This document shows, piece by piece, positions 35,493 through 44,754 of a DNA stretch of 64,000 nt (the first letter of the stretch is position 1; every line of letters starts with the position of its first letter). Position numbers and translations under genes: made by a program. Under the pieces are notes generated by a model, which was given only the letters and a program-made list of their open reading frames with translations, searched no databases and was not told the DNA's origin. The stretch is from contig JAFTUF010000009.1 of assembly GCA_017466405.1 (NCBI GenBank), forward strand, positions 1-64,000, in the 5' to 3' direction. This DNA is from Bacteroidales bacterium. GTDB lineage: Bacteria > Bacteroidota > Bacteroidia > Bacteroidales > F082.

Positions 35493-35500
35493 TATATTTG
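35493..35500 (+). promoter_or_regulatory. -7 box of lipoprotein gene
   Basis: TATATTTG, 40 bases before the ATG at 35541. Confidence 0.55.
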
Positions 35501-35540
35501 TTACGTTGAAATTACAAATCATTAACAAATTATTAGCATT

Positions 35541-36404
35541 ATGAAAAAGTTTCATTTATTTTTAGCATTAATTACACTTGTTGCATTTACATCTTGCGAC
35601 AGAATCGAAGACGGAGCTTATTCTCCAAAAGAAAAAATCAGTAAGGTTTATTACGAAGATTGGGATGGCGAGAAAAAACTTAACGCTATCTGGAATTGGG
35701 ACGGCAAACAACTACAATCAATCGAATATTATTGGAACGACGAGATTGATTATACTGAACATTATACCTACAACAAAGACGGAAGAATAGAATCTGTCAT
35801 TGATAATGATTATGGTGAGACTATCCAATACGAATATGACGGCAAGAAATTATCAAAAGCTCAATATTATGAAGAGGGCTATCTGGGATATGAATACGAC
35901 TTTGTTTATGACGGAAAGAAAATATCTGAGATTGGCTTAAATGTAAACGTTGATTATTTAGACAAAATGGATTCTAAGAATATGCGTTTCGATCCTCTCG
36001 CACTCATATTGCCACAATTTGATATGGCTAAAGTTAAGAAAATTGCAAAGAAAACCAACCTCAGCAAGGATGTCACTGTACGTGTTCCTATCAAATTGGA
36101 ATGGGATGGCGACAATGTATCAAAGATGTCTATGGTTCTGACAGTGGAAGGTTTTACTGTTGGAGTGGAAATGGAATATAAGTATGATGACAAAATAAAT
36201 CCTTTCAAAAACATATTGTTATTATATCCTGAAGAATCAATTAATTTCGAATGCAGTAAGAACAATGCTACAGAGATTACAATCAAAGAAATCTATGGAC
36301 CTGAAACAGATTCTTATACAATATTTGTCGCTTATACTTACGATGGTAAATATCCAGTATCAATGGATATGGGTGGAGAAGTATCATATTATGAATATCA
36401 GTAA
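35541..36404 (+). CDS. Lipoprotein with YD/RHS-like repeats
   Basis: A 287-aa lipoprotein (signal MKKFHLFLALITLVAFTSC, Cys19). The body repeats a short beta-hairpin pattern, for example YTYNKDGRIESVID, YEYDGKKLSKAQYY, FVYDGKKISEIGL and YTYDGKYPVSMD, resembling the YD/RHS repeats found in many Bacteroidota lipoproteins annotated as DUF4595 or unknown. Probably outer-membrane or periplasmic; no partner gene. A terminator follows. Confidence 0.75.
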   Translation: MKKFHLFLALITLVAFTSCDRIEDGAYSPKEKISKVYYEDWDGEKKLNAIWNWDGKQLQSIEYYWNDEIDYTEHYTYNKDGRIESVIDNDYGETIQYEYDGKKLSKAQYYEEGYLGYEYDFVYDGKKISEIGLNVNVDYLDKMDSKNMRFDPLALILPQFDMAKVKKIAKKTNLSKDVTVRVPIKLEWDGDNVSKMSMVLTVEGFTVGVEMEYKYDDKINPFKNILLLYPEESINFECSKNNATEITIKEIYGPETDSYTIFVAYTYDGKYPVSMDMGGEVSYYEYQ

Positions 36405-36431
36405 ATAGACTTCAGAAGTTCAAAGCCTCAG

Positions 36432-36466
36432 AACCTCAGATTCTTTTTTAGATTCTGGGGTTTTTA
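36432..36466. terminator. Terminator between lipoprotein gene and rnc
   Basis: aacctcaga (36432-36440) with tctggggtt (36454-36462, one G-U pair) followed by a T-run. It lies between convergent genes. Confidence 0.7.
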
Positions 36467-36480
36467 ATTTCTCAGAGATT

Positions 36481-37215
36481 CTAAAAAATCATCTGCCAGG
36501 TCTTTTCTGCTGCAAGTTGTTCGGCTCCTTTGATGGAATGGTCTGATGCCACAGCGTAATCCTTCTCATCAATAGTGACTTGTATCACATAGAGCCGGTC
36601 ATAGCCTGTTCCTTTAGATGTCAGCTGCTTGAAATTAACGTGGCGTTTTTCCTTTTGTGCCCACTCTAAAAGCTTGCTCTTATAGTTTTTCTCGCTCTTC
36701 TCTAATTCATCAAGGTCGATATGCATCTTCACGATTCTATTGATGATAATCTTATATGCGAAGTCATAGTCGAAGTCGAGAAACATAGCGCCTGTTAAGG
36801 CTTCAAAGGCGTTACCGCCGAGAGACTTAAATCGGCAATGCTCATTAGTTTTAGAATAATGCACCAGATCCTCGAGACCGAGTTTCATCGAGAGCTTATT
36901 CAAAGAAGAGCGGCTTACTATCTTAGAGCGCATCTCTGTGAGGAAACCTTCTTGTTTAGTTGGGAACTTCTTAAAAAGGAACTCTGCCACCACAGAACTA
37001 AGTATGGCATCGCCGAGATATTCAAGACGCTCATTACTTATAGTATAGCCTGATGTCGTTTTTGATGATAAGGATTTATGGGTAAAAGCGAGTTTATACA
37101 ACTCTATGTTCCTTGGATAAAAACCAAGAATATTTTTTATTGAACGAGCCAAGGCTCTATCAGACTTATTATATCCAAGTAGGCGTAACAGAGACAAGGC
37201 TTTAGATTTTATCAA
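36481..37215 (-). CDS. rnc: Ribonuclease III
   Basis: Double-strand-specific endoribonuclease for rRNA and mRNA processing. The 244-aa protein has the catalytic signature NERLEYLGDAILS, a second acidic site (GNAFEALTGAMFLDFDY, with the metal-binding Asp/Glu), and a C-terminal dsRNA-binding domain (YKSKLLEWAQKEK ... IKGAEQLAAEKTWQMI). The start overlaps the fabF stop by four bases, giving the conserved acpP-fabF-rnc cluster. Confidence 0.97.
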   Translation of the reverse strand: MIKSKALSLLRLLGYNKSDRALARSIKNILGFYPRNIELYKLAFTHKSLSSKTTSGYTISNERLEYLGDAILSSVVAEFLFKKFPTKQEGFLTEMRSKIVSRSSLNKLSMKLGLEDLVHYSKTNEHCRFKSLGGNAFEALTGAMFLDFDYDFAYKIIINRIVKMHIDLDELEKSEKNYKSKLLEWAQKEKRHVNFKQLTSKGTGYDRLYVIQVTIDEKDYAVASDHSIKGAEQLAAEKTWQMIF

Positions 37216-38459
37216 TATTTTTTAAACACTATACTTGCGTTATGACCTCCGAAGCCGAAAGCGTTGCTTATGGCGTATGTCATTTCTTTTTTGCGAGCCT
37301 CCCAATACACGATGTCGAGATTTGGGTCTATTGATGGATCGTCGTTGAAGTGATTTATTGTCGGAGGTATTATTCCGTCGCGTAATGTCAGCACTGTTGC
37401 TATCGCCTCTATCGCGCTTGAACCGCCGAGCAGGTGACCTGTCATCGACTTGATAGAGTTGATAGGCATCTTGCTTACGTGTTCGCCAAAGAGCCTACTG
37501 ATAGCCATCGCTTCTGAAGTATCGCCAGCTGGCGTCGATGTACCATGAGTGTTGATATGGTCGATGTCTGTCGTTTGTAATCCCGCTGATTTTATAGCAC
37601 GCTCCATACACATCATAGCGCCGAGACCTTCAGGATGAGGAGCTGTGATATGATAGGCGTCGCTCGACAATCCGCAGCCTACTATCTCGCCATAAATTTT
37701 AGCGTTACGAGCCAAAGCGTGTTCAAGTTCTTCAAGGACAAGACATCCGGCGCCTTCGCCCATGATGAAACCGTCGCGGTCGGCATCGAAAGGACGTGAT
37801 GCAGTCATCATATCGTCGTTGCGAGTTGTCATGGCGCGCATTGCCTCGAAACCGCCCATAGCTGGAGGAGAGACAGCTGCTTCGGAGCCACCGACTACTG
37901 CAACAGGAAACATTCCGTAGCGAACATAGTTGAAGCCTTCCACTATGGCATTTGCCGAGGAAGCGCAAGCCGATACTGTAGAGAAGTTTGGTCCGCGGAA
38001 ACCATGTCTCATGGAGATATGACCAGCAGCCAAATCAGGCAACAACTTAGGAATAATGAATGGATTGTAACGAGGAGTTCCGTCGCCGGTGGCGTAGGCT
38101 GCGACCTCTTCGTAGAAACTGTTTATGCCACCTATACCAGAACCAAAAACAACACCAACCTCATTAAGGTCAGTGTTGTCTTCAGTAATTTGAGAATCTT
38201 GGATAGCCTCATCAGATGCTAAGATAGCAAACTGTGTGAATAAGTCCAATTTTCTCGATTCTTTGCGATCAAAGAATTGTTGTGGGTCGTAGTTCTTGAC
38301 CTCGCATGCGATACGAGTCTTGAACTTTGATGCGTCAAAACGAGTAACCTCACCAGCACCATTAACACCTTTACATAACGCATCCCAGAAATCTGAAACA
38401 GTATTACCTATCGGTGTAACAGCTCCTAATCCGGTGATTACTACACGTCTTAACTCCAT
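37212..38459 (-). CDS. fabF: Beta-ketoacyl-ACP synthase II
   Basis: Elongation condensing enzyme of type II fatty acid synthesis. The 415-aa protein shows the Cys-His-His triad: Cys in TVSACASSANAI, His in NTHGTSTPAGD and His in KSMTGHLLGGSSAIEA. The C-terminal NAFGFGGHNASIVFK is also diagnostic. It lies 15 bases after acpP and overlaps rnc. Confidence 0.98.
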   Translation of the reverse strand: MELRRVVITGLGAVTPIGNTVSDFWDALCKGVNGAGEVTRFDASKFKTRIACEVKNYDPQQFFDRKESRKLDLFTQFAILASDEAIQDSQITEDNTDLNEVGVVFGSGIGGINSFYEEVAAYATGDGTPRYNPFIIPKLLPDLAAGHISMRHGFRGPNFSTVSACASSANAIVEGFNYVRYGMFPVAVVGGSEAAVSPPAMGGFEAMRAMTTRNDDMMTASRPFDADRDGFIMGEGAGCLVLEELEHALARNAKIYGEIVGCGLSSDAYHITAPHPEGLGAMMCMERAIKSAGLQTTDIDHINTHGTSTPAGDTSEAMAISRLFGEHVSKMPINSIKSMTGHLLGGSSAIEAIATVLTLRDGIIPPTINHFNDDPSIDPNLDIVYWEARKKEMTYAISNAFGFGGHNASIVFKKY

Positions 38460-38474
38460 TATATCTCTGATTAA

Positions 38475-38711
38475 TTATTCGATATTGTCTTCAATAAATT
38501 TCAAAGCATCACCCACTGTAGAGATTTTCTCTGCTTGATCATCTGGAATTGTAACGTTGAATTCTTTTTCAAATTCCATGATTAACTCAACTGTGTCAAG
38601 TGAATCAGCACCTAAATCATTTGTGAAGCTTGCTGTTTCTACTACGTCTTCAGGATTAACACCTAATTTATCAACGATGATTGACACAACTTTTTCTTTT
38701 ACGTCTGCCAT
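38475..38711 (-). CDS. acpP: Acyl carrier protein
   Basis: A 78-aa acidic carrier of growing acyl chains. The phosphopantetheine site is the Ser in [17 protein letters not shown]. First gene of the acpP-fabF-rnc cluster, divergent from polA across 207 bases in which I see no clear second gene. Confidence 0.98.
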   Translation of the reverse strand: MADVKEKVVSIIVDKLGVNPEDVVETASFTNDLGADSLDTVELIMEFEKEFNVTIPDDQAEKISTVGDALKFIEDNIE

Positions 38712-38918
38712 GATTTTAAGATTTAAGTTAATAAATATTTTCTGCTCAAGAAAAAAATCTTGGCAAAGTTAAACCATTTTTTCAAACGAAGGCATATTTT
38801 TTTCATTATTTTGACGCCGTAAAAATTCAAACACTGAATATCAAACATTTACAAACAAAATATTTTTACGACTCGTAAACTTTTTTTTCATAATTTTACA
38901 TTATAAAAAATTCGGATA

Positions 38919-41651
38919 ATGAAAAAGTTATTTCTTCTTGATGCGTACGCATTGATATATAGAGCTTATTTTGCCTTGAATAAAAACCCAAGAATCAACT
39001 CCAAAGGCTTAAACACTTCTGCCATAATGGGTTTTCTAAACACCTTATATGAAGTGCTGAAAAATGAGAAACCTACTCACATAGGCGTCGCCTTCGATCT
39101 TGGAGAACCAATACGCCGCACAGAGAACTTCACAGAATATAAAGCCAACAGAGAAGAAACTCCTCAAGACATAAAAATTTCCGTCCCTTACATCAAGGAA
39201 ATCATAAAAGGATTTAACATTCCTATCTTCGAATGTGCAGGATATGAAGCCGACGACATCATAGGAACTCTCTCTAAAAAAGCTGAGAAAGAAGGATTCA
39301 CCACCTTCATGATGACTCCAGACAAAGACTTCGGTCAGTTGGTGAGCGACAACATTTTCATTTACAAGCCAGCTAAAGGTGGCGAACCTGCCAAGGTCTT
39401 AGGTCCTAAAGAAGTATGCGAGAAATACAATATAGCTCGTCCTGAACAAGTCATCGATATACTCGGTCTCTGGGGCGACGCTTCTGACAACATTCCAGGA
39501 ATACCAGGAATCGGCGAGAAAACAGCGTCTAAACTTATCGCAGAATATGACTCGGTTGAAAACCTGATAAAAAACGCTGATAAGCTTAAAGGCAAGATGC
39601 GCGAAAATGTTATCAACTACGCTCATCAAGGAATGATGTCGAAAGGACTCGCAACAATAGACATCAACGTCCCAATAGATTTCAACGAGGAAGAACTGAA
39701 AACTGTAGAACCTAATTATCAATATCTTTCAGAATTGTTTGAAGAACTAGAGTTCAGAACTTTCATGAATAGATTTAAAGGTCAACAGTCAACAGTCAAC
39801 AGTCAACAGACTTCGTCCACTAATAATATAACCTCAGCAACTCAGCAACTCAGTAACTCAGTAACTCAGCAACTCAGTAACTCAGCAACTCAACAACTTG
39901 ACCTCTTCTCCGATCCTACCGAAAACACCTTATTCTCTTCTCCCAACGAACCTGCTAAACAATTAGTTATACATCAGCTTAATGAAAAAGACATCGATAA
40001 GTTCATTGAAGATTTAAATAAAAACGACAAGTTTTCTCTGCGGACAGAGATAAGCGGCTCCGATATCTATTCTTCATCTCTTATCGGAATGACATTTTCA
40101 TTCAACGCAGAAGAATCATATCATATAAATCTACCTTCCGACAAAGAACAATGCAAGTCGTTGTTAAACAGATTCATACCCATCTTCTCTGATGAGAATA
40201 AAACAGTTATAGGACATAATTTGAAAACCGACATCTCTATTCTTGCGAGATACGACATCGAGCTTAGGAATAAGTTATGGGACTGCATGATAGCACATTA
40301 CCTCATCGAGCCAGAACTGAATCATAGTCTGGATTATCTTGCCGACATTTACACCGAAGAAGGTCGTGATGTCATGCTCCAACTCTTTGACAAATTCAAT
40401 TCTACTTTGATAGATAATAAGTTAGATAAATTATTCTACGACATAGAAATGCCATTGATTAGAGTTCTGACGCAGATGGAAGCTAACGGGGTAAGAATTG
40501 ATATTGAAGGATTGAAACAGATTAGCGAGGAACAATCGAAAGAAATTAAAGAAATTGAAAACAACATCTACGAGATAGCAGAGACTACATTCAACATCGG
40601 CTCTCCCAAGCAGTTAGGAGAAATTCTCTTCGACAAACTAAAGATTAAAGCACCAGCCAAGAAGACCAAAACAGGACAATATCCTACAGGCGAAGACATA
40701 CTTCAGAAAATAAAAAACGACAATCCTGTTGTGCAGCACATCCTCGACTATCGTTCTTTGACGAAACTGAAATCCACCTACGTCGATGCGCTGCCTTTGT
40801 TGGTAAATAAAAACGATAATTTAATCCACACTTCATATAATCAAGCTGTTACCGCGACTGGAAGATTAAGTTCCAACAATCCTAACTTGCAAAACATACC
40901 CGTCAGGACCGACAAAGGACGCGAGATAAGAAAGGCTTTCATTCCAAGAGATGAAAATCACATCCTACTCGCGGCAGACTATTCACAAATTGAATTGAGA
41001 ATAATCGCTCATCTCAGCGGCGATCAGGCTATGCAAGAAGCTTTCCGTCAGGGTTTGGATATTCATACCGATACAGCAGCTCGCGTTTATGGCGTTGCAA
41101 TAGACGAGGTCACAGCAGAGATGCGTCGCAACGCCAAAGCAGTCAACTTCGGAATTATATATGGAATGTCGGCTTTTGGCTTGGCTGAACGTTTAGGCAT
41201 CTCGAGAAGCGACGCCTCGCAGATAATCAAAAACTATTTTAAAGAATATGTCGGCATACAAGAATATATCGACAGACAAGTAGATTTTGCTAAACAAAAC
41301 GGTTATGTCGAGACGATGCTCGGACGACGTCGCTACCTCAGAGACATCAACTCGGGTAATAGCGTGGTGCGTAACTTCGCCGAGAGAAACGCCATCAACG
41401 CTCCTATACAAGGCAGCTCCGCCGATATGATAAAAATCGCTATGAGCAACATCCACAACGAGATGATGAAAAACAACATGAAGTCGAAGATGATTCTGCA
41501 AGTCCACGACGAATTGGTTTTCGATGTCTATAAAGAAGAATTGGAATCACTGAAGGAGATAGTGAAAGACAAGATGATTAACGCTCTTCCGCTCAGCATC
41601 CCTATTGAAGTAAACCTCAACACAGGAAGCAATTGGTTGGAAGCGCATTGA
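38919..41651 (+). CDS. polA: DNA polymerase I, with repeat-derived interdomain linker
   Basis: Repair and Okazaki-fragment polymerase, 910 aa. Residues 1-285 form the 5'-3' exonuclease (AGYEADDIIGTL, LGLWGDASDNIPGIPGIGEK). Residues 289-327 are an unusual linker made of translated tandem repeats: QQSTVNSQQT from heptamers, then TQQLSNSVTQQLSNSATQQL from octamers. The 3'-5' exonuclease-like domain (about 345-530) keeps IGHNLKTD, but where the first metal-binding Asp is expected (D-T-E) the sequence is Arg375-Thr-Glu, so proofreading may be lost. The polymerase domain is complete: DYSQIELRIIAHLSGD, RRNAKAVNFGIIYGMSAFGL and QVHDELVFDV. Confidence 0.97.
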   Translation: MKKLFLLDAYALIYRAYFALNKNPRINSKGLNTSAIMGFLNTLYEVLKNEKPTHIGVAFDLGEPIRRTENFTEYKANREETPQDIKISVPYIKEIIKGFNIPIFECAGYEADDIIGTLSKKAEKEGFTTFMMTPDKDFGQLVSDNIFIYKPAKGGEPAKVLGPKEVCEKYNIARPEQVIDILGLWGDASDNIPGIPGIGEKTASKLIAEYDSVENLIKNADKLKGKMRENVINYAHQGMMSKGLATIDINVPIDFNEEELKTVEPNYQYLSELFEELEFRTFMNRFKGQQSTVNSQQTSSTNNITSATQQLSNSVTQQLSNSATQQLDLFSDPTENTLFSSPNEPAKQLVIHQLNEKDIDKFIEDLNKNDKFSLRTEISGSDIYSSSLIGMTFSFNAEESYHINLPSDKEQCKSLLNRFIPIFSDENKTVIGHNLKTDISILARYDIELRNKLWDCMIAHYLIEPELNHSLDYLADIYTEEGRDVMLQLFDKFNSTLIDNKLDKLFYDIEMPLIRVLTQMEANGVRIDIEGLKQISEEQSKEIKEIENNIYEIAETTFNIGSPKQLGEILFDKLKIKAPAKKTKTGQYPTGEDILQKIKNDNPVVQHILDYRSLTKLKSTYVDALPLLVNKNDNLIHTSYNQAVTATGRLSSNNPNLQNIPVRTDKGREIRKAFIPRDENHILLAADYSQIELRIIAHLSGDQAMQEAFRQGLDIHTDTAARVYGVAIDEVTAEMRRNAKAVNFGIIYGMSAFGLAERLGISRSDASQIIKNYFKEYVGIQEYIDRQVDFAKQNGYVETMLGRRRYLRDINSGNSVVRNFAERNAINAPIQGSSADMIKIAMSNIHNEMMKNNMKSKMILQVHDELVFDVYKEELESLKEIVKDKMINALPLSIPIEVNLNTGSNWLEAH
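39783..39899. repeat. Heptamer and octamer repeats inside polA
   Basis: 39783-39810 holds four copies of gtcaaca-type heptamers; 39836-39897 holds about eight agcaactc/agtaactc octamers. Both are open in the polA frame and encode PolA residues 289-327 between two domains. Confidence 0.95.
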
Positions 41652-41700
41652 CTCGGACCATTGACTCGGACTGATGACATTGACACGGACACGGACTGTC
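41649..41700. repeat. gactcgga repeat after polA
   Basis: Degenerate copies of ttgactcggac / tgacacggac directly abutting the polA stop codon. Confidence 0.7.
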
Positions 41701-41725
41701 TTACACTTTTCCAATTTTTAACATA

Positions 41726-41762
41726 AAAAAAAACTGCCCAATCCTATCAGGCAGTTTTTTAT
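41726..41762. terminator. Bidirectional terminator between polA and topA
   Basis: actgcc (to 41738) pairs with ggcagt (from 41750) within flanking A- and T-runs, giving a stem of up to 12 bp. Confidence 0.9.
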
Positions 41763-41797
41763 TATTTCAAAGGAAAATTGTTTTTATTTCTAAAATT

Positions 41798-41825
41798 TTT
41801 CAACTTTCAATTTTCAACTTTCACT
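41798..41825. repeat. tcaactttcaatttt repeat
   Basis: Three degenerate units, the reverse complement of the repeat at 6829-6855. It overlaps the topA stop codon region. Confidence 0.7.
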
Positions 41826-44143
41826 TAGCTCTTCTTGCCTCTTTTCTTTGAAGCATTGTTAGGATCGTTGATGATATCCATGCAATCTTGATAGCTCAAG
41901 TTTGTCGGGTCGTATGTCTTTGGAATCTTATAATTTTGTTTGTTCATTGTGATATAGATACCAAAGCGACCTTTCAAAACCTTCAAGTCAGGATTTTCTG
42001 GATATGTTGAAACCACATTATCCTGATCGGCTTTACGTTTCGACTCGATTATTTCTATAGCTCTTTGGCAAGTCACCATCAATGGATCGTCGAGTTTTGA
42101 GAGGCTGTAGAAAGCGTTGTTATGTTTGATATAAGGACCGAAACGACCTATCGCTACTTGAATCTCAGCGTCTTCGTATTCGCCGAGTGTGCGTGGGAAT
42201 GCAAACAAATCGAGAACCTCTTCCAAAGTGATAGACTCGATGCTCTGACCTTTCTTCAAGCCTGCGAACTTAGGTTTCTCTTCAGAATCAGTGTCACCGA
42301 TTTGAGCCACAGGACCAAAACGACCAATCTTCACATACACATTCTTACCTGAGACAGGATCGACGCCGAGCAACTTCTCACCGCTGAACTTGCCAGAATT
42401 ATCTGAAGTATCCATAATCTGCTGGTGGAAATCTTTATAAAACTCACCAATCATGGTGTTCCATTTACATTCGCCGTCGGCTATCTTGTCGAATTCTTTC
42501 TCAACATTAGCTGTGAAGTTATAATCGACGATTTCATCAAAATATTGAATCAAGAATCTGTTGACGAGTATTCCAATATCTGTTGGGACGAGTTTACCTT
42601 TTTCGTTGCCGATATTTTCTTTTGCTGTCTTCTCGGTGATTCTGTTTTTCTTAAGAGTCAAGACTTTATAGTTACGCACTTCGCCCTGAATATCTTTTTT
42701 CTCAACATAACCTCTTTTCTGTATTGTAGAGATTGTCGGTGCGTAGGTAGAAGGACGACCTATGCCGAGCTCTTCCATTTTCTTTACCAAGCTTGATTCT
42801 GTGTAGCGAGGCGTGTGGCGTGTAAATCTTTGTTGAGCTTCCATCTTTTCCAACTCAAGAACTTGTCCCACGATGAGAGGAGGCAACATTCCGTTTGAAG
42901 CTTCGCTTTGCTCTTCAATTGTACTTTCGGTATATACCTTCAAGAAACCATCGAACAAGACGACTTCTCCGCTCGCTGTAAATTCCTTATCAGAGTTAGA
43001 CACTTCTATGCTGACGTTTGTCTTTTCTATCTGAGCCTCTGCCATCTGCGAAGCTATTGTACGTTTCCAGATAAGCTCGTAGAGTTTACGTTCGTCGGCA
43101 GTACCTTTTATGGTCTGCTGATCGAGATATGTAGGACGTATAGCTTCGTGAGCTTCCTGAGCGCCTTTCGATTTTGTTGTAAACTGACGGTTTTTAACAT
43201 ATTGAGGTCCATAGAGGTTTTCTATTTCTCTTTTAGCCGACATAAGAGCGAACTGCGACAAGTTGACGGAGTCGGTACGCATATAAGTAATCTTTCCTGA
43301 TTCGTAGAGCTGCTGAGCGATTCGCATTGTATTGCTTACCGAGAAGCCGAGTTTACGACCAGCTTCCTGTTGAAGTGTTGATGTTGTGAAAGGAGGTGCT
43401 GGCATTTTCGACACCGGCTTTTTATCTACCGATTTAATCTTATAAGCAGCTTCTTTACAGCTTTGGAGGAAGGCATGAGCCTGTTCTTCATTTTCAAAAC
43501 GATAAGGCAACTCTGCCGACAATGAATATTCACGGTTATCTATTGTGAAGGTAAATATTGCTGTCACACGGAAGGTGCTTGTCTGCTTGAAGTTCTTTAT
43601 TTCTTCTTCGCATTCCACTATGAGACGTACTACCACCGACTGCACGCGACCTGCTGAGAGAGAAGGTTTCACTTTTTTCCAGAGAAGAGGTGACAACTCA
43701 TAACCGACGAGACGGTCGAGGACGCGGCGAGCCTGCTGAGCAGAGACGAGGTCCATATCTATCTTACGAGGATTGTCGATAGCATGATTGATGGCTGTCT
43801 TAGTAATCTCATGGAATACGATACGACGATATTTATCATCCTTAAGACCTAATGTCTCGAAGAGATGCCATGAAATAGATTCTCCTTCACGGTCCTCATC
43901 GGATGCGAGCCACACCATTTCGGCGCCCTCTGCAAGTTTCTTTAATTCTGCTACCAATGCCTTCTTGTCTGACGGTATATCATATAAAGGTTGGAAGCCG
44001 TTATCCATATCCAGACTGAGATTCGATTTGTTTAAGTCCCTCACATGACCATAACTCGACTTAACCACATATTCCTTTCCCAAGAAACCTTCTATGGTCT
44101 TTGCCTTTGCAGGAGACTCAACAATTACTAAATTCTTTACCAT
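41825..44143 (-). CDS. topA: DNA topoisomerase I
   Basis: Type IA topoisomerase relaxing negative supercoils, 772 aa. Toprim motif VIVESPAKAKTIEGFLG at the N-terminus, DEDREGES metal site, active-site Tyr in ITYMRTDSVNLS. The C-terminus lacks the four-Cys zinc fingers of E. coli TopA and instead has repeats of the KIGRFGPVAQIGD / AIGRFGPYIKHN / KGRFGIYITMN type, normal for this phylum. The start ATG at 44143 gives MVKNLVIVESPAKAKT; an in-frame ATG 15 codons upstream adds an unconserved tail. A TAATTTTG box on its strand is at 44205-44212. Confidence 0.97.
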   Translation of the reverse strand: MVKNLVIVESPAKAKTIEGFLGKEYVVKSSYGHVRDLNKSNLSLDMDNGFQPLYDIPSDKKALVAELKKLAEGAEMVWLASDEDREGESISWHLFETLGLKDDKYRRIVFHEITKTAINHAIDNPRKIDMDLVSAQQARRVLDRLVGYELSPLLWKKVKPSLSAGRVQSVVVRLIVECEEEIKNFKQTSTFRVTAIFTFTIDNREYSLSAELPYRFENEEQAHAFLQSCKEAAYKIKSVDKKPVSKMPAPPFTTSTLQQEAGRKLGFSVSNTMRIAQQLYESGKITYMRTDSVNLSQFALMSAKREIENLYGPQYVKNRQFTTKSKGAQEAHEAIRPTYLDQQTIKGTADERKLYELIWKRTIASQMAEAQIEKTNVSIEVSNSDKEFTASGEVVLFDGFLKVYTESTIEEQSEASNGMLPPLIVGQVLELEKMEAQQRFTRHTPRYTESSLVKKMEELGIGRPSTYAPTISTIQKRGYVEKKDIQGEVRNYKVLTLKKNRITEKTAKENIGNEKGKLVPTDIGILVNRFLIQYFDEIVDYNFTANVEKEFDKIADGECKWNTMIGEFYKDFHQQIMDTSDNSGKFSGEKLLGVDPVSGKNVYVKIGRFGPVAQIGDTDSEEKPKFAGLKKGQSIESITLEEVLDLFAFPRTLGEYEDAEIQVAIGRFGPYIKHNNAFYSLSKLDDPLMVTCQRAIEIIESKRKADQDNVVSTYPENPDLKVLKGRFGIYITMNKQNYKIPKTYDPTNLSYQDCMDIINDPNNASKKRGKKS

Positions 44144-44516
44144 ATATATAATGTGTTTAATTTCCTTATTTTTACTATCGAAAAACAATAACGTTTCTCG
44201 CGTGCAAAATTACTACAATAAAAAGTTTTATTTCGACATTTTTTTGAAAATATTTTTTATCAAACTAAAAATCACATATTTGTGAATAAAAATTAAGATA
44301 AAAACACATAATTATTTTAACAAATGCCATATAAAAAAGTTAAAAAGGATGACAATTTTACGACTTAAAGTCATTCCATATATAAATGCACGACACAAAA
44401 TCATCAGAGGATATTTTCAAGTAATTTTACAAAAAATAAAGAATTATTAAAAAAATTTCAAAAAACATTTGTTTATTAAAAAAAAATCGTACTTTTGCAG
44501 TCTCGAAAGAGAAAAT
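44144..44516. promoter_or_regulatory. topA / tRNA-Lys intergenic region with two promoters
   Basis: AT-rich. The minus-strand TAATTTTG (44205-44212) fits topA. For the tRNA, TTTG at 44468-44471 and TACTTTTG at 44490-44497 with an 18-base spacer form a textbook Bacteroidota promoter 20 bases before the tRNA. No gene is seen. Confidence 0.7.
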
Positions 44517-44589
44517 GCTTCCTTAGCTCAGTTGGTAGAGCAATTGACTCTTAATCAATGGGTCCAGGGTTCGAGTCCCTGAGGGAGTA
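44517..44589 (+). tRNA. tRNA-Lys (CTT)
   Basis: A 73-base cloverleaf: acceptor gcttcct/agggagt (one G-U at position 1-72, one at 4-69), D arm gctcagttggtagagc, anticodon stem attga/tcaat with loop ctcttaa giving anticodon CTT, and T arm cagggttcgagtccctg. The 3' CCA is not encoded. A terminator hairpin follows directly. I see no integrated element at its 3' end. Confidence 0.95.
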
Positions 44590-44597
44590 CGGAAATA

Positions 44598-44634
44598 AAC
44601 GCTAATCGAATGAATATCTCGGTTAGCGTTTTTC
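44598..44634 (+). terminator. Terminator of tRNA-Lys
   Basis: aacgctaatcga (44598-44609) with tcggttagcgtt (44619-44630, one G-U pair), then tttctttt. Confidence 0.9.
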
Positions 44635-44754
44635 TTTTATGTGTATCCATTTTATCCCTCTCAACACATCTTTTTTTTCAAAAACTAAAATTTTTCTTCC
44701 ATAAATCAAAAATTTTTGCTTAATTTTGTATTGTCATTAAAGACATATAAAAAT

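Noticed and set aside
44517..44716. Integration site at tRNA-Lys
   Set aside because: No repeat of the tRNA 3' end and no integrase are seen; a terminator and a conserved operon follow directly.
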